From contig NC_063156.1 of the NCBI RefSeq assembly GCF_020921035.1, forward strand, positions 22,864,283-22,928,282: DNA of 64,000 nt, written 5' to 3'. How positions within the stretch are numbered: position 1 is the first letter of the stretch; every line of letters begins with the position of its first letter. Origin of the DNA: Rhodamnia argentea. Taxonomy: Eukaryota; Streptophyta; Magnoliopsida; Myrtales; Myrtaceae. The notes under the pieces were generated by a model. It did not search any database. It was not told where the DNA came from and was given only the letters and a program-made list of their open reading frames with translations. A program made the position numbers and the translations under genes. Shown here piece by piece: positions 46,301 to 57,490 of the stretch.

Positions 46301-48342
46301 TATTAAATCCAAAGAGAGAGCTTGATAACAAAGTAAAACACGAAAAGAATTGTCACCACAAATTCACTATCTCCTTTTGTCATGCTGCTCGGTACCTTGT
46401 GGTCCGAAAGATGCCTGGTCTCATGTTTAGTGAAACTCTTTGACGTGCCCTTTGTGTCTCGCAGAGAACTGGTTTGATAAAGAAAAATTAGTTCTAACAA
46501 AGAAAGAGACTACAAAATGCCTTCAGAGTGAAGATAGTAATTTCAGTGCATCCCGCAAGCTAATGATTTAACCTCATTTACAACAAATAACTCTAGTCTA
46601 CCGAGCAAAAGCAAAGTGGAACGAGCTAATTCAGCATAATAGTCAACTCCAAAGGGCCTCTACTGTGTGGTTCTTGGATAGGAATGGGCAAACAAAAAGG
46701 ACAGTGAGAAGAAAGACGATTCTGTCTATAAAATGTGTCCTGCCAAAGACGACATAGATCAAGGACTATCTATCTCAGCTGTGTCTGAGCAAAAGTTGGA
46801 GGAAAAAATGCAGACTGGTAACTTAAGGTAAAGCTCAGACTGTAAGAGGCTGGGAAAAGATGTAATTGTCCAAGACAAAATTTGAAAGGCAAATACTGCC
46901 TTATACAGCTCTAAACCTAGCATAAATACAGACAATCTCGATGTTTCTTACATCCTCTAGGAAATTTTTATCTACTAGCAGGCCGATCACTCTAGGTAGT
47001 TCAAAATGAGAAGGACATAGTCACTACTATCTCAAAGAAAAACTGTATAGAAGTCCAAGTACACATCCAACCATATTATATAGAACAAAAACTCAACAAC
47101 ATTGCCTGACCATCATCATATGTACTTTCTCCTCTCTACACCATGAGTCCCCCTCTCCCCAGGCTCTCTCCCTCTCTCTCATCAAATCTCTTACTGACTC
47201 ACATTGCAAATCACCAAAGTATCATGAATTGGTCATACATAAGCAGTAGCCAAAACATCAGCACACTGACATTCTTTTTAGCCACCCTTGCAGTGAGACA
47301 TTCAGAAGCTGCATTTACCTGAAATCAACAGCGGTCCAAGGAGCTGGAACCAAGCCATGTGAAGCAGGTATTGATCCACCCAGATCATTTGTCCCACCAT
47401 GAGAAACACCTCTCAATAGTTCACCCTTTTCCACTGCAAGACCCTGTTAGTAACTTAGCATTCCTTTCATTTACATGACTACAGATAAGAATGAACTATG
47501 AAGAGGAAAGTAAAGGCATAATAAATCGAGCAGAAACCTTGGCAACCAGCTCAAGAAGCCTATTTCCTGGGGCTTCAACATTCAAGGGTGTCATCGTTGC
47601 CGAAGCAACCGCACTTGCTGCCTTCAAAGAAAAGATTATGAGTTCCAAGGCTCATCATTTCTTAATAAAAGATGAGGAAGGCAAGCGTTTGAAAGAGATC
47701 TAAGTTCTGTTACAAAAACAGTGAATTTACTCAATAAAGATATCAACTTCCACTCAATTCTGGGGGCCTATGACTACGGGTATGTTTGAGGTTACCATGC
47801 AATGAGGAAAACATCGGAAGCTTTAAGCTTTCTATTCTACAGAACACTTTAATAACCAACCCGGAATCCCCATGGATTAGTGAGCCTCCTTTAAGACTAT
47901 AAAAGTGAGTACATCAGCATAGAACCCCGGAACCTCTGAGATTCTAACCAGAGGAAGCCATGGAACTAATTATCATTTCAAGTTTTCTTTGGCAATTTAT
48001 CGCAAATCGAAGAACAGTTTTACAGGCAGTCTTGGTTATTGACTAACCCCGTTTTCTCAATTCCAGAAAGTGCTGAACTTTACACGGGTCAACCAAAACG
48101 GAACGTATCATTCTCCATTTTCTTCCCCTATATCTTCTCCGTGGAATAAACAAATTCACGGGAAGCGATCGTCTTAAGACACACAGGAGCGAGCACAATA
48201 AAATAAGCGGAATTTGTCCTTAAAAATCGCCGCTTGCCTGAGTGAAATTGTTGTCACGAAGATGAGCAACAATGAGCGAATTGAGCTGCCTGTATATTCT
48301 CCCATCTTGCAGTGTCTGCTCCAAACTGCTGTTGCTTTCCAT
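43315..48342 (-). CDS. CSTF50: CstF50, cleavage stimulation factor subunit 50, WD40 protein (14 exons; last exon out of frame)
   Basis: CstF50 acts in pre-mRNA 3'-end processing in the nucleus. Exons in order: 48342-48238, 47621-47538, 47443-47319, 46468-46396, 46284-46201, 46134-46048, 45444-45374, 45226-45175, 45065-45008, 44731-44631, 44532-44378, 44012-43904, 43611-43555, 43471-43315. The N-terminal dimerisation region includes [19 protein letters not shown], and WD40 blades follow from about residue 115 (for example [18 protein letters not shown]). The first 387 codons are continuous. In the last exon a run of six A residues, where homologues require five, shifts the frame and ends the protein at 43412 after about 406 residues. 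Conserved codons resume in another frame to a stop at 43315. This is a base-call error or a real truncation. Intron 1 uses a GC donor. Confidence 0.92.
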
Positions 48343-48704
48343 CTTCTACACCGAATCAAAACCCTAACTCCCAACCGCCAGCTGATGGGGAAAGGAAAAA
48401 GGCCCAATTTCTCAATTGAAGACAAGCTTTTGCTCTCAAATTGGGACCATCAACCCCTATAATCGAGCTCCGTGTTCATCAGGAGCCAAGAGATGATTGA
48501 TTCTCGAGGACACTATTGGGCGTTTCCAGAGGTCCATCTAAAACCCTAATTTACCTGCGAAATGACACTGCCGCCATTTTGTTGCAGGTTAAAAAATAAA
48601 AATCATTCCGTGGCGTTTGCCCCAAACACAGACAAAGGGGGAAAACAAAACAAAAAGAACTGATCACAGAGGTTTTTTTTTTTTTTTTTTATACGGTCAT
48701 ATCT
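48343..48704. other. CSTF50 upstream region
   Basis: Probable leader and promoter of CSTF50. It contains a run of 18 T residues at 48673-48690 directly before the hAT-like insertion. No gene is visible. Confidence 0.5.
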
Positions 48705-49289
48705 AGGGTGTGCAACCGGACCGGGTTTATCCGGAATCCAGATCGGCCCACCCAAAAAATAGGATCGGGAATCGGTTTCTACTCAAACCGATCCGAGAAT
48801 CGGTTCTAATTTTTGGAAACCGATTGAAATCAGTCCGATTTCGGGTTATAGGTGAAGATCCACCGGTTCTAAAAATCGATTTTAGAACCGGTTTTTAGTT
48901 ACTTTTTAAAAATAAAAAATAAAAAACCTTAGTGTCTAATCCAGCGTCGTTTGCCCTTTGGTTGCCTCACGGCCCTCACCTCCTCTCAATCCTTTATTTA
49001 TTCCCATCTCGACGTATTATTTATTTTTATATTTTGATCTATTGCTTTTGATGGTTTGTAATTTTTATTGCTCATTTCATCGATACTCATATTATTTTGA
49101 TAAAAAAAAAAGGAAAACAAGTTTTTGGATAGACCTTGGAACAGGATAAAAAAATAGGGTTAGTTCCAAAACAGGTTTCAAAACAAATATGGTCGGTTCT
49201 CGGTTCTAAAAACTACGAACAGGTTATAACAGAATCGGTTTCAAGGTCTAGATCTAGACCCGGCCCACCTAGCCTATGCTCACCCCTTG
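48705..49289. mobile_element. hAT-like non-autonomous DNA transposon (585 bp)
   Basis: An exact 8-bp target duplication, TCATATCT, flanks the element at 48697-48704 and 49290-49297. The ends are imperfect inverted repeats: AGGGTGTGCA on the left, and on the right TGCTCACCCCTTG, which reads CAAGGGGTGAGCA on the other strand. The interior has repeated CGGTT-type motifs (AATCGGTT, ACCGGTT) common in plant hAT MITEs. There is no transposase frame. Confidence 0.85.
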
Positions 49290-49804
49290 TCATATCTCTG
49301 ATTTTTGTTCTGTCTTTTTATAGAATGCGAGAGTCGAATCCTTCCCACACTTGTGATACTAGTATCCTCACTCCCCAATCCCTTTTTTTGACGTGTTTGT
49401 TGCCACAAAGTTTAGAAAAATGACGGGAAAAAGGTCTATCATTTAGCAAGAGTTGTAGAGTAAATAATTAAAATCAATAACAATAGGAATAACATACTAA
49501 AACATAATCAACAACTTATAAAAATCGAGCAAATATGTTCCCTATGAGAAAAATTACCTATTTCCAATAGAAACATTAAGCACAGTCAACATTCTTTAAC
49601 AAGCGTCTCATGCCAATTTCACCGAAAAATATCGGCTTGGATTAATACTTCGATTGACTCAAAATTTGGGAAAACCACCTACTTCAAATAAAAATATTGA
49701 GCACGACCAATATTCTCGGACAAGGGTCTTAAGAATTATTAAATTTTCTCAAAATATCTCGATGTGAATTACTACTTCGATTAGCTTGAATTTGCCACTC
49801 CTTA
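49290..49804. other. AT-rich intergenic DNA
   Basis: Contains degenerate repeated phrases (AATATTGAGCACGACCAATATTC and similar, about 49570-49780), probably an old repeat. No gene is visible. Confidence 0.45.
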
Positions 49805-50558
49805 GGGCTTGTATGGCAATCATTCTAATTCGAAAAATGATTCTAATTAGAATGACTTTTTTTTTATTCTATTCCTTAAATGAGTTTTAGAGAATCAAAA
49901 CACGTTTGGTAACTGCATAAAATTTATGTTATTGAAATAGAAACGCGCTTGGTAACTATATATAATTTCCGTTCCCGAGGACAATTGCTCTTCCCAATTT
50001 TTATCATTTAAGTCAAATAATTACGTAGTTACTTTGTGAAATTTCATCATACATTTCGAATTAACCGAAAATTATTTCATATTGATTCTCTTATATAACA
50101 TATTGCATATTGAAATATAAAAATAAATATCAAGAATCATCACGAGTCATTTTCGTCATTAATTGTGGGATTTCATCCAACTCATTTGCCCAAGCCGATA
50201 ATCGACACAAGCGACATCCTCTTTTTTATAAGGCAAATGCATTGCATTACCTTGCATTTATGTACCTTTTTGGTTCTAGAAAATCAAATATCAATCTTAA
50301 TTCATCCAAAACTTAAGAACGAGAGCTTACAAAGTGTTCACATTGTTAAAACCCTAACGAAGCCCTAAGGGCTTAGAAAATTGTGGTTCGGATTTTATTT
50401 CAAAGGTATTTATGATTTTCCTAAAAAAGAACAAAATCTATTAAATCTAGGAAATCTAGGCCCAAATTTATGAAAATGAGGTCAATCTAGCCTAATCTAA
50501 GCTTCTTATATTTTTAGGAATTTTCTGAAAATTTTTAGAATTTTTCCTCCGACGTTTT

Positions 50559-50591
<33 letters not shown>

Positions 50592-50881
50592 ATCTTGTGT
50601 ATTTTTTTTTGAAAATGAGATCTCGTTTTGTTTTAGGTCGAAGAAAAAGTAACGAGAGAACCGAAAGGGAAAAGTGAGATGTGGGATTTCATTCTGTTTT
50701 GTGATTCTTAAAATTGATTCTTTTTTCCGGAATCAACTTTTTTTTGTTCTTGTTTTTACTTCAAAATTGTTTCTGGGAGCATAATCAAAATCAAAATCGA
50801 TTACGTTATCAAACATGATTCTCATCTTTTTGTGTTTCGGAAAATAGAATTAAAGAATTAGAATAGTTATCATACAGGCCC
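49805..50881. mobile_element. Harbinger-like non-autonomous element, copy 2 (1077 bp)
   Basis: A TTA target duplication lies at 49802-49804 and 50882-50884. The terminal inverted repeats begin GGGCTTGTATGGCAATCATT on the left and, read inward from the right, GGGCCTGTATGATAACTATT. A 3-bp TWA duplication and GGGCCTGT ends are typical of PIF/Harbinger (Tourist-type) elements. There is no transposase frame. It is related to the copy at 27700-29029. Confidence 0.88.
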
Positions 50882-50884
50882 TTA

Positions 50885-52013
50885 GTGCCTCGGTAGTCGG
50901 CAGTACCTAACGAACCTTCAATAATTGGTGGAAGCAAATAATAATTTATGAAATTGATTGGGATTAAGTTAAGGGGGTGGTTGCATAGCAAGACAATTAG
51001 GAAAAACCCAACACGTCCCTCTCCTTGCCAGTACACTCTACTATACAAATCATTTTCATTCTATAGAGAGAGAGAGAGAGAGAGAGATAGATAGATTTGT
51101 TTATTAATTAATTATGTGTTTTTCCTTTAAATTAAAAAGGATATTATTATATTCGTAATGTATTGCCACCGACAGTGTCGGACTCGCCCCCGTTGGCCCA
51201 CTTGCGACCGTCTGCATGGTTGCCCAAGTCCTTTTTTTGGTTTTAACTAATTCCATGGTTGTTTGTTAAGTTGAATTCCCATAATTGTCCCCATCCGTCT
51301 TTTGCCAGAACCCTATTACATTATGCCTGGAGTTAATCAACCCAAAATTTCGACCAAAACAACAAAAAAAATCAACCCAAAATAGAAAAAAAATCATCTC
51401 GGTTTAATAAGAAATCCCGGAAAAAAAAAACCAGAATGAAAATTTCAAACCCACCTCAAAATATAGTCACAAAAGCACAATCCTCAAATGAAATTTCTTC
51501 AAGCGATCATGATCAGTTTAGTCTAAGATTAGAATGTGCCGAATTTGAAAAAGTATCATGCGCGGACGATACAATGTGAAGTACTTTTTAAACTGTTTAT
51601 TTTGTCAAAAGTTAAAATGAAATCAATTATTTTGAAAATTAAGGGGGGGACGCTTCATAAATTTGCTAAGAAGAGCAAAGATACATGGTGGTTTGGCAGT
51701 GATTAAGAGACTAATAATCTCACCATTTAAGGAATCTGTTGGAATTCCGCAAATTCAATGATGAGAGAGAGAATGTGGAAGGGTATAATTGGAAATTACA
51801 CACGACAGCGGTAACATATAGTAACTGTCACACCTCTGTCTCTCTTCTCTCTCTCTCTCACTCTCGGAGACTTTTACGAGTCCACTCATACTCAACAAAA
51901 GCTTCTACTTGCCATGTGAAAGCAAAAGCCAACACCCTTCTCTTTCTCTCTCTCTCTTCTCCATTCTTGCTGTGTGCAGATCTTGAATCAGAGGGGGAAA
52001 ATCTGCATCAACA
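50885..52013. other. COBRA upstream region
   Basis: Contains a (GA)n/(GATA)n microsatellite at 51065-51096 and CT-rich leader sequence from about 51836 to 51960. The immediate upstream part is the likely COBRA promoter and 5' UTR. No gene is visible. Confidence 0.5.
51065..51096. repeat. (GA)n microsatellite running into GATA units
   Basis: About 11 GA units followed by three GATA units. Confidence 0.9.
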
Positions 52014-54879
52014 ATGGAGTCTTCCTTGCGCTCGACCGACGGCTTCATGTCCAAGCTCAGTGGAATCACCCTCTCGCTTCTGTTTTTGCTCTCTTGCTCC
52101 TCTTTCCCGTCCACTGGTGAGCCCCCCCCCATTACGCTCCTTTCGCTTCTCATTCCGAAATTTTGTTCCTTTATGGGCCTTTCTCTTTCTTGTTTCCCTT
52201 GTTCTCCGAGAGAGATGCGAAAATCAGGGTAGCAGTGCATCTGGTTTTTGCTTCTTTCGATTCTCCATTCTCTCGCTGTTCTTGACCGTCTTATTGTGGA
52301 TTTATAGTTGAAATCGAGTTGCCCCCTGTGATCTGAAGAGCCGGGTAGTTTCGTAATCTGTTTCCAGTACTTAGTCCTAAAAGTGGCATGTTGGGCAGTT
52401 TTTGGTAGTTAGATGGTCGCGTTCGTTAGAAATTAGAATGTGTTTCGTCTTGGATTCTATTCTTCAATAACTTATCCGGGGAAGTAGTTGAGAGGTTGCT
52501 TAAGAGTTCTGTGTGTGCTCTCTTCTACGGATTCCGTTTGCTGGTTAGAATGGCATCGAAGGTGACAATTTCTCTTGATGCGACTAAAATCGCAGTTTAC
52601 ACCCTGAATTTTGTGAAATCTTGTGATTTCTTTTTCATGCCTTCCTTACGTGTCGTGTCATACTTTCAAAAGTGACTTGAGTCCATGCTCTGGACTTGTA
52701 CTTTCGGATTGATGTCCCCTGTTTTCTTCTGATGCCCGATTTCGCAGGAGCCTACGATGCGCTTGATCCCAATGGGAACATCACGATCAAGTGGGACGTA
52801 ATGAGCTGGACTCCCGATGGCTACGTGGTATGCGTTAGTTGTTAATGTGATCTTGTTTACCTTATGTGCATTTTTGCATAAAATAAAGTAGCTTGCAGCC
52901 GTTGTTGATCCGAGTCCCTGAAAATGGCAATTTGAGAGGGGCGTGAATTTTGGAGAACTTGAGGCTTTAGTCATGAAATATTTTGCTATCATGAGGAGTT
53001 TATTTTCTTTTCCCCGGTTCAAGTCTGGCTACAATCCCACTTGTCTCATGACATTTTCTGGTTGAGTTGGACAGGCTGTTGTCACGATGTTCAACTTCCA
53101 ACAGTATCGCCATATACAAGCTCCGGGATGGATCCTGGGATGGACGTGGGCAAAGAAGGAAGTTATATGGAGCATGATGGGCGGTCAGACCACGGAGCAA
53201 GGCGATTGCTCGAGATACAAGGGCAACACCCCTCATTGCTGTAAGAAGGACCCGACGGTTGTCGACCTGTTGCCAGGAACTCCTTACAATCAGCAGATAG
53301 CGAATTGTTGCAAAGGTGGAGTTATAAATTCATGGGTCCAGGACCCAGCAAATGCGGCAAGTTCATTTCAGGTCAGTGTTGGAGCTGCTGGAACGAGTAA
53401 CAGGACAGTGAGGCTTCCCAAAAACTTCACACTGAAAGCACCGGGACCGGGTTATACTTGTGGGCCCGCTAAGAATGTCAGACCGACCAAATTTGTCTCT
53501 GCTGACAAAAGGAGAACGACCCAAGCTTTAAGTAAGTTACTCGCAGGTTTCTTCAAAGCAATTACATGTGCATGATAGTCTTTTTAGACAAGAATTTGAA
53601 ATTCTTCAGCACTACACAGTGGTTGCATATGAGATGCATTTTATACATGGAAGCAATTCCCTAAGACAGTATCACGCGTTTGCATTTTTATAAGGTATCA
53701 AGCATGTAAATGACTTTTACTTCTTCTGGCCCTGAGAAATGCGCACATCGATTGTGTCATCTTTCTGAAGTGGGAACAATATCTAGCTGTTGTACTTAGG
53801 GGAACTTATTAAATATACACGTGGGTCATGCAATGCTGACAAGTTTTGATATCTTGCTCTGAGTTGATTAAATTTCATCCAAGCAGGGCGGTTATCTAAC
53901 TTTCCCTGACCTTACTGCTTGATCTTTTGCAGTGACCTGGAACGTTACTTGTACATATTCGCAATTCTTAGCTCAAAAGACTCCAACCTGCTGTGTCTCT
54001 CTCTCCTCGTTCTACAATGACACAATAGTAAATTGCCCTACTTGCACTTGCGGCTGTCAAAACAATGCGACGGATACCGGCGGCTGCGTAGAGTGAGTTC
54101 TATCACACTACGAAGATTTAGTTCTCTCTGAACTTTTCTTGTAGAGTTCTCCTTCAGTGTTACGTGGAAACAATTGATTCATAACCATATGTTCGTCATC
54201 TGGTCTTTCAGGGCAGATTCTCCGCACTTGGCTCAAGTTGTATCTGGCTCGGGAAAGTCTAGCAGCAATGCACCGCTAGTCCGGTGTACTAGCCATATGT
54301 GTCCAATACGAATCCACTGGCATGTGAAGCTCAATTACAAGGAGTATTGGCGAGTGAAGATCACGATCACAAATTTCAACTATAGAATGAACTACACCCA
54401 GTGGAATCTCGTCGTTCAGCACCCCAACTTTGATAATCTCACCCAACTTTTCAGCTTCAACTACAAGTCACTGACTCCGTACGCAGGCTTAAGTATGCAA
54501 TGTTTTACCTGATTCGCTTATAATGGTCTGTTGCATATGCTGCTTTGTTTGATCATGATGTTGCAATTCTTGCTACTTAATTGCAGATGATACTGCCATG
54601 TTATGGGGAGTCAAGTTCTACAATGATTTTCTCATGGAAGCTGGGCCATACGGGAATGTGCAGTCCGAGCTATTATTTCGAAAGGACCAATCCACCTTTA
54701 CATTTGAAAAGGGATGGGCTTTTCCTCGGAGGATTTATTTCAATGGTGATAACTGTGTGATGCCACCTCCAGATGCCTACCCATGGTTGCCAAATGCCAG
54801 TCCTCGGCCACTTTTGCCTGGACTTGTTACGTTCGTGCCAATTGTGGCATCTACTATGTTGTTTTTGGCTTTTGTGTGA
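52014..54879 (+). CDS. COB: COBRA, GPI-anchored cell-wall protein (6 exons, 457 aa)
   Basis: COBRA controls oriented cell expansion and cellulose deposition at the outer face of the plasma membrane. Exons are 52014-52116, 52748-52827, 53075-53531, 53933-54092, 54212-54492 and 54587-54879, with all phases matching. A signal peptide occupies about residues 1-34; a second in-frame Met at residue 12 could also start it. The mature protein opens AYDALDPNGNITIKWDVMSW, the COBRA N-terminal carbohydrate-binding-like region. The family motif CCVS is at 233-236 within a Cys-rich segment. Several N-glycosylation sequons are visible. The protein ends in an omega-site region (NAS) and a hydrophobic GPI tail with no charged end. 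The length agrees with Arabidopsis COBRA (456, from memory). It corresponds to At5g60920. Confidence 0.95.
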
Positions 54880-55525
54880 GAACCCCGGGGACGAACTGCT
54901 AAAATGGCTGCTCTGCTATTCCTATCAGGTTTACGTCACACCGCACAAGGGTTATAGCATGATTTGTCGATGCAATCGTAGCATGTTCTTGCCACAATAC
55001 AGGTGCGAGTAGAGACAGAAACAGGTGCTAAAAAATCTACTACTGCAAGGTCCCTGCCACTTAGCTTATTTATACGTCCGGTGATAGAATCATTTGTATT
55101 ATCCTTCTGAATAATCTTTTGCTGTGCTATAATGTTATTTATGTGGATCAATGTGTGTTTAAAGTATCCATGACCAAAATGTTGTAATTTATTTGATTTT
55201 GAAGAAATGAAAATACAAGTACCATGTTTGTCAACCATACAGAAGGTAGAAATGGACCTTACACAGCTTGAGAGGCTTGTGAGGAACAAAAGCAGTGGTA
55301 CTCAGTATTGCATGACACACACCCAAAACAGTTAGTACTTGAGAGCGAGCTTTTGCATGATTATTATCACAAGCACATTCTTCTCCCTTTTGTTGACATT
55401 ACATGAAAGCTCTATATGGAGGTCCAGAATGTTTGTATGATATTTACCTGATGAGGGTGGAGTTTACGTCTCAAATCGCTTGCATGTCTCTTTGCTTTCA
55501 AAAATTTTCTGAAATGCGTTCGCTT
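54880..55525. other. Gap between convergent COBRA and COBL4-like genes
   Basis: Contains the 3' UTRs of both genes and AT-rich sequence. No gene is visible. Confidence 0.6.
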
Positions 55526-57490
55526 CTAGGGAGATTTCTGAATGAGCAGTATCGACATAGCCATGGAGGTCATGAATGTTGACAAGGCTACTAGGTTCAC
55601 TTGGGCAGAGTTCGGTAGAAATGGGTATTTATCAGGTGGGGGAAGCATACATTCATCTCCATTGAAGTATACTTTTTTTGGAAATGCCCATCCTTGTTTC
55701 AATGTAAATGTGTTCTTGTCTTTCTGAAGTAGCACTTCGGACTGTACATTTCCTTGTGGCCCTGCTTCCATCAGTAGATCGTTGTAGAACTTCATTCCAT
55801 AGAACATTCCCGTGTCGTCTGCACAATCGATCACAGATTGATTAGAAAGTTAGCCGACTCTTGCCCTTAAATTTCTGGTAATTTAGGTAGAAAAGGTTGA
55901 TGAAGCATAGCCTTAGCACTTACTTATCGATTGGTACGGGATGAGAGGCTTGTAGTCGAAGCTGAAGACTTGGGTGATGCTGTTGAGATTAGGGTGCTGT
56001 GCGACTAGCGTCCACTGGGTGTAGTTCAGTCTGTAGTTGAAGTTTGTGACGGCGATCTTTACGCGCCAATAGTCCTTGTAGTTGAGCTTCACATGCCAGT
56101 GAACCCTTACGGGGCACATGTGATGCGTGCACTGCAGGAGCGGCGCATTGTCCTTCCTCGGTGTGTTTATTCCTGCTTTGTGGAGTAGCTTGGAGTCACT
56201 CCTGGCCACAGCAGGTCATGAGCCTTTTTGTTTTATATGTTTTTTAGAAATCTACAAGGAGATCTTCCACAGACCGCTCATACCAAGTTTGATAAAGCCG
56301 TCACCAGGTATATGATCAACTTTCAGTTAGATACCACAGAAGAGTATTACTCAGAGAATAAAGGAAAATCATGGGGCTTACGCGATGCAGTTTTTCTTGT
56401 TGTGGCAACCACAAGCACAAGACGGGCAAGGCGTGATCGAGTCGTTGTAGAAAGATGAGAACGAAACGCAGCAGCTCGGGTTCTTAGAAACCAAGAACTG
56501 TGAGTAAGTGCAGGTGACATTCCAAGTCACTGCATACAAAGCATGATCACGAGCAAATAGAAAAGATAAACACAGCATTGCCTGTTTCATTAACCAAAAG
56601 CATAGTCCGCTTGAAAAAGGAGCTTACTCAAAGCTTGAGTCTTCCTCCTCCGGTCAGCTGTGAAGTACACCGTCGAGGGCACGACTTTCGCGGGCCCGCA
56701 AGTGTATCCCGGTCCCGGGCCAAGCAGAGTGAAGTTCTTGGGGAGTTTGACCGTCTTATTGGAGGTGCCGGCTAGCCCGACACTGACCTGGAAGGCAGAG
56801 ACTGAGGCGGCCGGGTCCTGGCCCCACGACGCAAGGATGCCACCTTTGCAGCAGTTGGTGAACTGCTGGTTGTAGGGGACTCCGGGGAGAAAGTCAAGAA
56901 CTATCGGGTCTTTCTTACAGCAATGCGGTACATTACCCTTGAACTTGGAGCAATCTCCTTGTTCTGTAGTTTGTGCTCCGACCATTGACCATATCACTTC
57001 CTTCTTTGCCCAGTTCCATCCCAGTGTCCAACCCGGAGTCGTGATTTGCCGGTACATTTGGAAGTTACTCATTGTGACAGCAGCCTGGTTTTAGTTTTAT
57101 TAACTGTCAGCGGTATGTTTACAATGACATTCCAATATTATCTTCGAAGTACGGCAATCATCATCCAAAACAAGTGCACTCACCACATAGCCATCCGCAG
57201 TCCAGGAGATTACGTCCCATTTGATCGTTATGTTGCCGTTCGGATCTAGAGGATCATACGCAACTGCAATTATGAAGAGAAGGAAAAGAAATAGTTAATT
57301 ACTGCCAGAATTGTGAGGTGACAAAGTTTGAAGTTCATGTACTTTGACATGGTGGGCAAGGCCAACCTGTATGAGGAATCATTAGCATAAAAATGGCTGC
57401 CAAGAATATGAGCTCAAATCTTGGGGAGAATGAGCTTTTTCCATCTTCATAAACTTTCCCTGGACAAGTGAAGAGATCTTCAGATTCCAT
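55526..57490 (-). CDS. COBL4: COBRA-like protein, COBL4/IRX6 type (6 exons, about 459 aa)
   Basis: COBL4 (IRX6) is linked to cellulose deposition in secondary walls. Exons in order: 57490-57367, 57263-57184, 57084-56628, 56529-56382, 56201-55924, 55818-55526. Phases agree. Exons 2, 3 and 6 are exactly as long as in COBRA (80, 457 and 293 nt). After the signal peptide the protein reads AYDPLDPNGNITIKWDVISW, followed by VIWSMVGAQTTEQGDCSKFK and the CCVS motif. The C-terminus has a hydrophobic GPI-type tail. The residues between the CCVS region and the last exon (KADS-like SDSKLLHKAG, PLLQCTHHMCPVRVHWHVK) match COBL4 better than COBRA. The N-terminus is odd: from the first ATG, 25 polar residues precede the hydrophobic stretch, so the start is uncertain. 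Confidence 0.9.

Noticed and set aside
51739-52311. Plus-strand frame of 190 codons
   Set aside because: It runs through the CT-rich COBRA leader and over exon 1 and intron 1 in a different frame. Its Ser/Leu/Pro-rich composition comes from the CT repeats.
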